From NCBI GenBank assembly GCA_028705785.1, contig JAQWCT010000107.1, positions 1-8,600 of the forward strand: DNA of 8,600 bases, written 5' to 3'. The position numbers and the translations under genes are program-made. Under the pieces are notes generated by a model. That model did no database searches. It was given only the letters and a program-made list of their open reading frames with translations, and was not told where the DNA came from. Positions 5,685-8,600 of this stretch are shown here, piece by piece; within the stretch, counting starts at the first letter, position 1; every line of letters begins with the position of its first letter. Origin of the DNA: Sulfurospirillaceae bacterium (GTDB lineage Bacteria > Campylobacterota > Campylobacteria > Campylobacterales > Sulfurospirillaceae).

Positions 5685-8159
5685 TTAGTTTTGGCGCGCA
5701 AAAGAGAGGAAAGAAGTGCTATCCATTGGCTTCGCAAATAAAAAACCTTGCCCCATATTACATCGGTTGAGGTGCAAAAAATCTTCTTGTTCTTGGTTTT
5801 CAATCCCCTCAGCTACAACATTAAAATTTAAGCTTTTTGCCAAAGCTAAGATAGCTTGTGTAATGGCGACATTATTGTAATCTTGTGGAATATTGTCGAT
5901 AAAAGACTTATCTATTTTAAGCGTATCAAGAGGAAGCATTTTGAGATAGCCCATAGAAGAATAACCTGTACCAAAATCATCGATGGAAATTTTAAATCCC
6001 ATTTTCACAAGTTCTTCCAATATTTTTATATTTTTTTCAGTGGATTCCATAATGTATCCTTCGGTTATCTCAATTTCAATACAATGTGCATCAATTCCTG
6101 TTTTTTCAACAATACCTTGCAATGTTATGATAAGATTTTCTTGCCTGAATTGAATACTCGAAAGATTGATAGCTATTGTTTCAATCTCAATACCATGTTT
6201 TTTCCAATCAACAAATGTTTTACAAGCTTCCACAAATATCCATTCACCAAGAGGAATAATCATACCACTCTCTTCCGCAATAGGGATAAATATAGAGGGC
6301 GAAACTTGACCAAAATCTTTAGAGTTCCACCTCACGAGTGCTTCAGCCCCTATTATTTTTTTTGTTTTTAAGCTATATTGAGGTTGAAATACCAGTGAAA
6401 ATTCACCTCTTCGGAGTGCGTAGCGCATCGCATTTTCATAGGCAAGGCGTTTTTGTGTTTTTTCAACCAATGCTGCTGTAAAAAATTGATACTTATCTCC
6501 GCCTTTACTTTTTGCTTCATACATAGCACTATCTGCATTTTTAACCATATCTAACACATTTCTAGCATCATCAGGATACAAAGAGATGCCTAAACTTGCG
6601 TTAATACTGAGCATATAATTATCGATAGCAATGGGTTTTTTGATATTATCTATTACCATTAAACTCATATCTATTATGGCTGCATCACTATCGACACATT
6701 CCATTAAAATAACAAATTCATCTCCACCGGCTCTTGCTAAAAAAGCTTTATTTTGAGTAATATTTTTAAGTCTTAAAGCAACAGTAGATAAAAGTTTATC
6801 ACCAGTAGGATGACCTAATGCATCATTGATATCCTTAAATCTATCCAGATCAGCAATAACCATAGCTATACGCGTCTGATTTTTCCGCGCTACCTTAATC
6901 ATATCAAAAAGTACTTCCTGCAATTTAATACGATTGGGAAGACCTGTGAGTTGATCATAATATGCAAAAAATTCTATTTTATTTTTAGACTCCATAATAT
7001 CTGTAATATCAAGTTTTATTGCCAAAAAGCCTTCTAACTGATCATTGAAGAATAAAGGTACAATGGAAGCTTTTTCATAATAAATCAAACCACTTTTCTT
7101 TTTATTAATTAAAGTGCCTTCCCATTTTTGACCATTACTTAGTTTTTGATTCATATCTTGATAAATCTCTTCTTTGGTCATACCTGATTTGAGAAGATTT
7201 GGTTTCTTTCCCAAAATATCTTTAGCTTCGTACCCACTAATTTTTTCAAAAGCCTCATTAACATAAGTAATCATTCTTTTTTTATCTGTAATCACAACAG
7301 AATTATCACTATTTTCCACTGCTTTTTTAAATCGTATGAGAGCATATTTATTGCGTTTATCAATGCGATAAGCAATGACAAGGGCTACTAGAGAACAAAA
7401 AATCATTAAAAATAAAATGTAGGAAACAACTCTCTCTTTTTGAATAGAATTTTCAAAAAACATAACCAATGCTTCATAAAAATCATTTAAATCATTTTCC
7501 AGTCTATTTTTTCTATTTTCCATCACAATGGTGTTAATATCTTTAAGATGGTTTGAGGCATCAATGGCATATTCAAGAAAAATGATTAATTCAGAATCTA
7601 CTAATTTATTGACTTCGATTAGGTTTTTAAAAGTTTCAATCTTAGTATGAAAAGTAGCTAGAAAATCAAATTCAGTATAAGTAGCTTTAGTAAAATCAAT
7701 GACCATAGCATTAGCTATTTGGCTAATCGCACTAAAGTAATAGCGTGTATTAATCTTGGATTGACGGACATAAAGCTCATCAAAAATATCAACAAGTGCA
7801 TTATTATGTGTATTAAATTCTTTCAGTAATGCTATTTTGTTTTCGAAGGAGCGAGATACTTTTTCAAATTTAGGAGAGATATCATCACTTTTATTATGCA
7901 TATCTTCTTGCATTAAAAAATGCATTTTTTGGTTTAATTTGTCAAGTTTTGCTTGGACACTTACGCTATCAAGTTTCTGAAGTTTTTTATCTAGAAGTGT
8001 ATCAAATTCACTATTGATGAGTTTTAAATTTTCAACTGTCCTCAAAATAGCAAAATTATTTTTTGTTTTCGTATTGATGTGTGTTACATACCCAAGTGCC
8101 CCAAAAATGGAAAGAAAAAGAAACACCCAATAAATATCAAATATTTTAAGCCTCAACAC
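5685..8159 (-). CDS. Membrane-bound PAS-GGDEF-EAL cyclic-di-GMP signalling protein
   Basis: An 824-residue inner-membrane protein starting at GTG. It has TM1 at about 8-27, a periplasmic segment at about 30-243 predicted to be mostly helical, and TM2 at about 244-264. It then has a PAS domain (about 275-388, containing ENSDNSVVITD and the GY-EAKDILGKKPNLLKSG type segment), a GGDEF domain (about 397-560, with DQLTGLPNR at 402-410 and AGGDEF at 477-482) and an EAL domain (about 575-820). The GGDEF signature is intact, so diguanylate cyclase activity is possible, but the inhibitory RxxD site is absent (QNKA stands there). The EAL catalytic residues are all seen: E606 in EAL, N665 in INLS, E697 in EITE, D727-D728 in DDFGTG, K748 in KID, E787 in AEGIE and Q804. 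It should therefore also hydrolyse c-di-GMP; which activity wins is unknown. The start is supported by AGGGA 7 bases upstream and by placing TM1 right at the N-terminus. A paralogous EAL gene ends 33 bases upstream; purL begins 56 bases downstream. Confidence 0.93.
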   Translation of the reverse strand: MLRLKIFDIYWVFLFLSIFGALGYVTHINTKTKNNFAILRTVENLKLINSEFDTLLDKKLQKLDSVSVQAKLDKLNQKMHFLMQEDMHNKSDDISPKFEKVSRSFENKIALLKEFNTHNNALVDIFDELYVRQSKINTRYYFSAISQIANAMVIDFTKATYTEFDFLATFHTKIETFKNLIEVNKLVDSELIIFLEYAIDASNHLKDINTIVMENRKNRLENDLNDFYEALVMFFENSIQKERVVSYILFLMIFCSLVALVIAYRIDKRNKYALIRFKKAVENSDNSVVITDKKRMITYVNEAFEKISGYEAKDILGKKPNLLKSGMTKEEIYQDMNQKLSNGQKWEGTLINKKKSGLIYYEKASIVPLFFNDQLEGFLAIKLDITDIMESKNKIEFFAYYDQLTGLPNRIKLQEVLFDMIKVARKNQTRIAMVIADLDRFKDINDALGHPTGDKLLSTVALRLKNITQNKAFLARAGGDEFVILMECVDSDAAIIDMSLMVIDNIKKPIAIDNYMLSINASLGISLYPDDARNVLDMVKNADSAMYEAKSKGGDKYQFFTAALVEKTQKRLAYENAMRYALRRGEFSLVFQPQYSLKTKKIIGAEALVRWNSKDFGQVSPSIFIPIAEESGMIIPLGEWIFVEACKTFVDWKKHGIEIETIAINLSSIQFRQENLIITLQGIVEKTGIDAHCIEIEITEGYIMESTEKNIKILEELVKMGFKISIDDFGTGYSSMGYLKMLPLDTLKIDKSFIDNIPQDYNNVAITQAILALAKSLNFNVVAEGIENQEQEDFLHLNRCNMGQGFLFAKPMDSTSFLSFARQN

Positions 8160-8166
8160 AATATTA

Positions 8167-8171
8167 TCCCT
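8167..8171 (-). promoter_or_regulatory. Ribosome binding site deciding a GTG start
   Basis: Read on the minus strand, AGGGA lies 7 bases before the GTG at 8159-8157. It supports that unusual start for the PAS-GGDEF-EAL protein, whose next in-frame ATG would come only after the first membrane segment. Confidence 0.6.
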
Positions 8172-8192
8172 ATTGCAAAATACTATACTACA

Positions 8193-8600
8193 TTATTTCT
8201 GCTGAAATATACGAAAGGACTCCGCATCCATAGGCTTAGCAAACAGGTAACCTTGCGCCGTATTACAACCATTTTGAAGTAAAAATTCTTGTTGTTCTTT
8301 AGTTTCAACACCCTCAGCTAAAACTCTCAATTCCAAATTTTTTGCCAAGGCAATAATAACTTTTGAAATAGCAACATCGTCTTTATCATCTGGTAAATCT
8401 TTGACAAAAGAGCGGTCAATTTTAAGTTTGTCAATAGGCAGAGCTTTGAGATAACTAAGAGAGGAATACCCTGTCCCAAAATCGTCAATAGCGATACTAA
8501 AACCTAATTTTTTAAGTTTCTCAATGGTAATAATGGCTTGGTCAGCATTTTTCATAATAGCACTTTCGGTAATTTCAAGCTCTATTTTATGCGTATCTAT
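8193..8600 (-). CDS. EAL-domain protein, C-terminal part (probable GGDEF-EAL; 5' end outside window)
   Basis: The frame is open from the right window edge to the TAA at 8195-8193, giving 135 residues of the C-terminal half of an EAL phosphodiesterase domain. Visible motifs are ELEITES (ExTE), DDFGTGYSS, KIDRSFV, AEGVE and QGYLFAKP, each carrying the metal-binding or catalytic residue expected for c-di-GMP hydrolysis to pGpG. An internal ATG (8555) is not the start, because the ELEITE motif and the frame continue upstream of it. Over this segment the protein is about 55 percent identical by hand alignment to the C-terminus of the next gene, and the same ending style (AKPMD followed by SF) is kept, so the pair looks like a tandem duplication. 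The domains ahead of EAL cannot be seen; a GGDEF domain and membrane sensor are likely only by analogy. The 33-base gap to the following gene suggests one operon. Confidence 0.9.
   Translation of the reverse strand: MDTHKIELEITESAIMKNADQAIITIEKLKKLGFSIAIDDFGTGYSSLSYLKALPIDKLKIDRSFVKDLPDDKDDVAISKVIIALAKNLELRVLAEGVETKEQQEFLLQNGCNTAQGYLFAKPMDAESFRIFQQK

Noticed and set aside
5676..5690. AACTAA-AAA-TTAGTT hairpin at the end of the GGDEF-EAL gene as a terminator
   Set aside because: Six AT-rich pairs overlapping the stop codon with no strong T-run; too weak to call.
5856..6371. 171-codon plus-strand reading frame
   Set aside because: It lies wholly inside the conserved EAL and GGDEF coding sequence on the other strand, has skewed Cys/Phe/His/Asn-rich composition and no ribosome site.
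8193..8555. Complete 120-residue EAL protein starting at 8555
   Set aside because: The frame continues to the window edge with ELEITES, a core EAL motif, so this is the tail of a longer gene.
1..8600. A mobile element, defence system, CRISPR array or other undescribed multi-gene system
   Set aside because: No transposase, integrase, tRNA, spaced repeats or clustered unknown genes are visible; every sizeable gene falls in a known family.

Overview
The window looks like a chromosomal segment of a Campylobacterota (epsilonproteobacterial) organism, with a free-living Sulfurospirillum-like genus as the best guess. The reasons are the AT-rich composition with A-rich ribosome binding sites, the small-type PurL, a lysine-rich proteome and the abundance of membrane-bound GGDEF/EAL signalling genes. 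The genus is inferred from style, not proven.

Left part, plus strand (1-1174): the 3' end of one NlpC/P60-type cysteine peptidase gene overlaps by 4 bases a complete paralogue that encodes a lipoprotein. Both keep the catalytic Cys and His residues. They look like a tandem duplication of cell-wall hydrolases acting in the periplasm. Then comes a 184-base regulatory gap and a 665-residue TonB-dependent outer-membrane receptor (1359-3356). Its plug carries a CxxxM motif in the context GACPNRMDP, and its barrel carries HPM. Together these match the copper-binding signature of the OprC/NosA copper receptor family. A strong hairpin terminator follows it.

Right part, minus strand (3427-8600): reading from the right edge, the order is the C-terminal end of an EAL-domain protein, a complete 824-residue membrane PAS-GGDEF-EAL protein that starts with GTG 33 bases later, and then purL (FGAM synthase large subunit). 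The two EAL proteins are close paralogues in tandem and probably share a transcript. purL is convergent with the copper receptor and is metabolically unrelated to its neighbours as far as can be seen here.

I see no RNA genes, insertion sequences, CRISPR arrays or phage genes, and no clear novel system. The most useful points are the specific copper-receptor assignment, a perfect 10-base direct repeat with one-helical-turn spacing just upstream of that gene's likely -10 box, and two independent tandem paralogue pairs.
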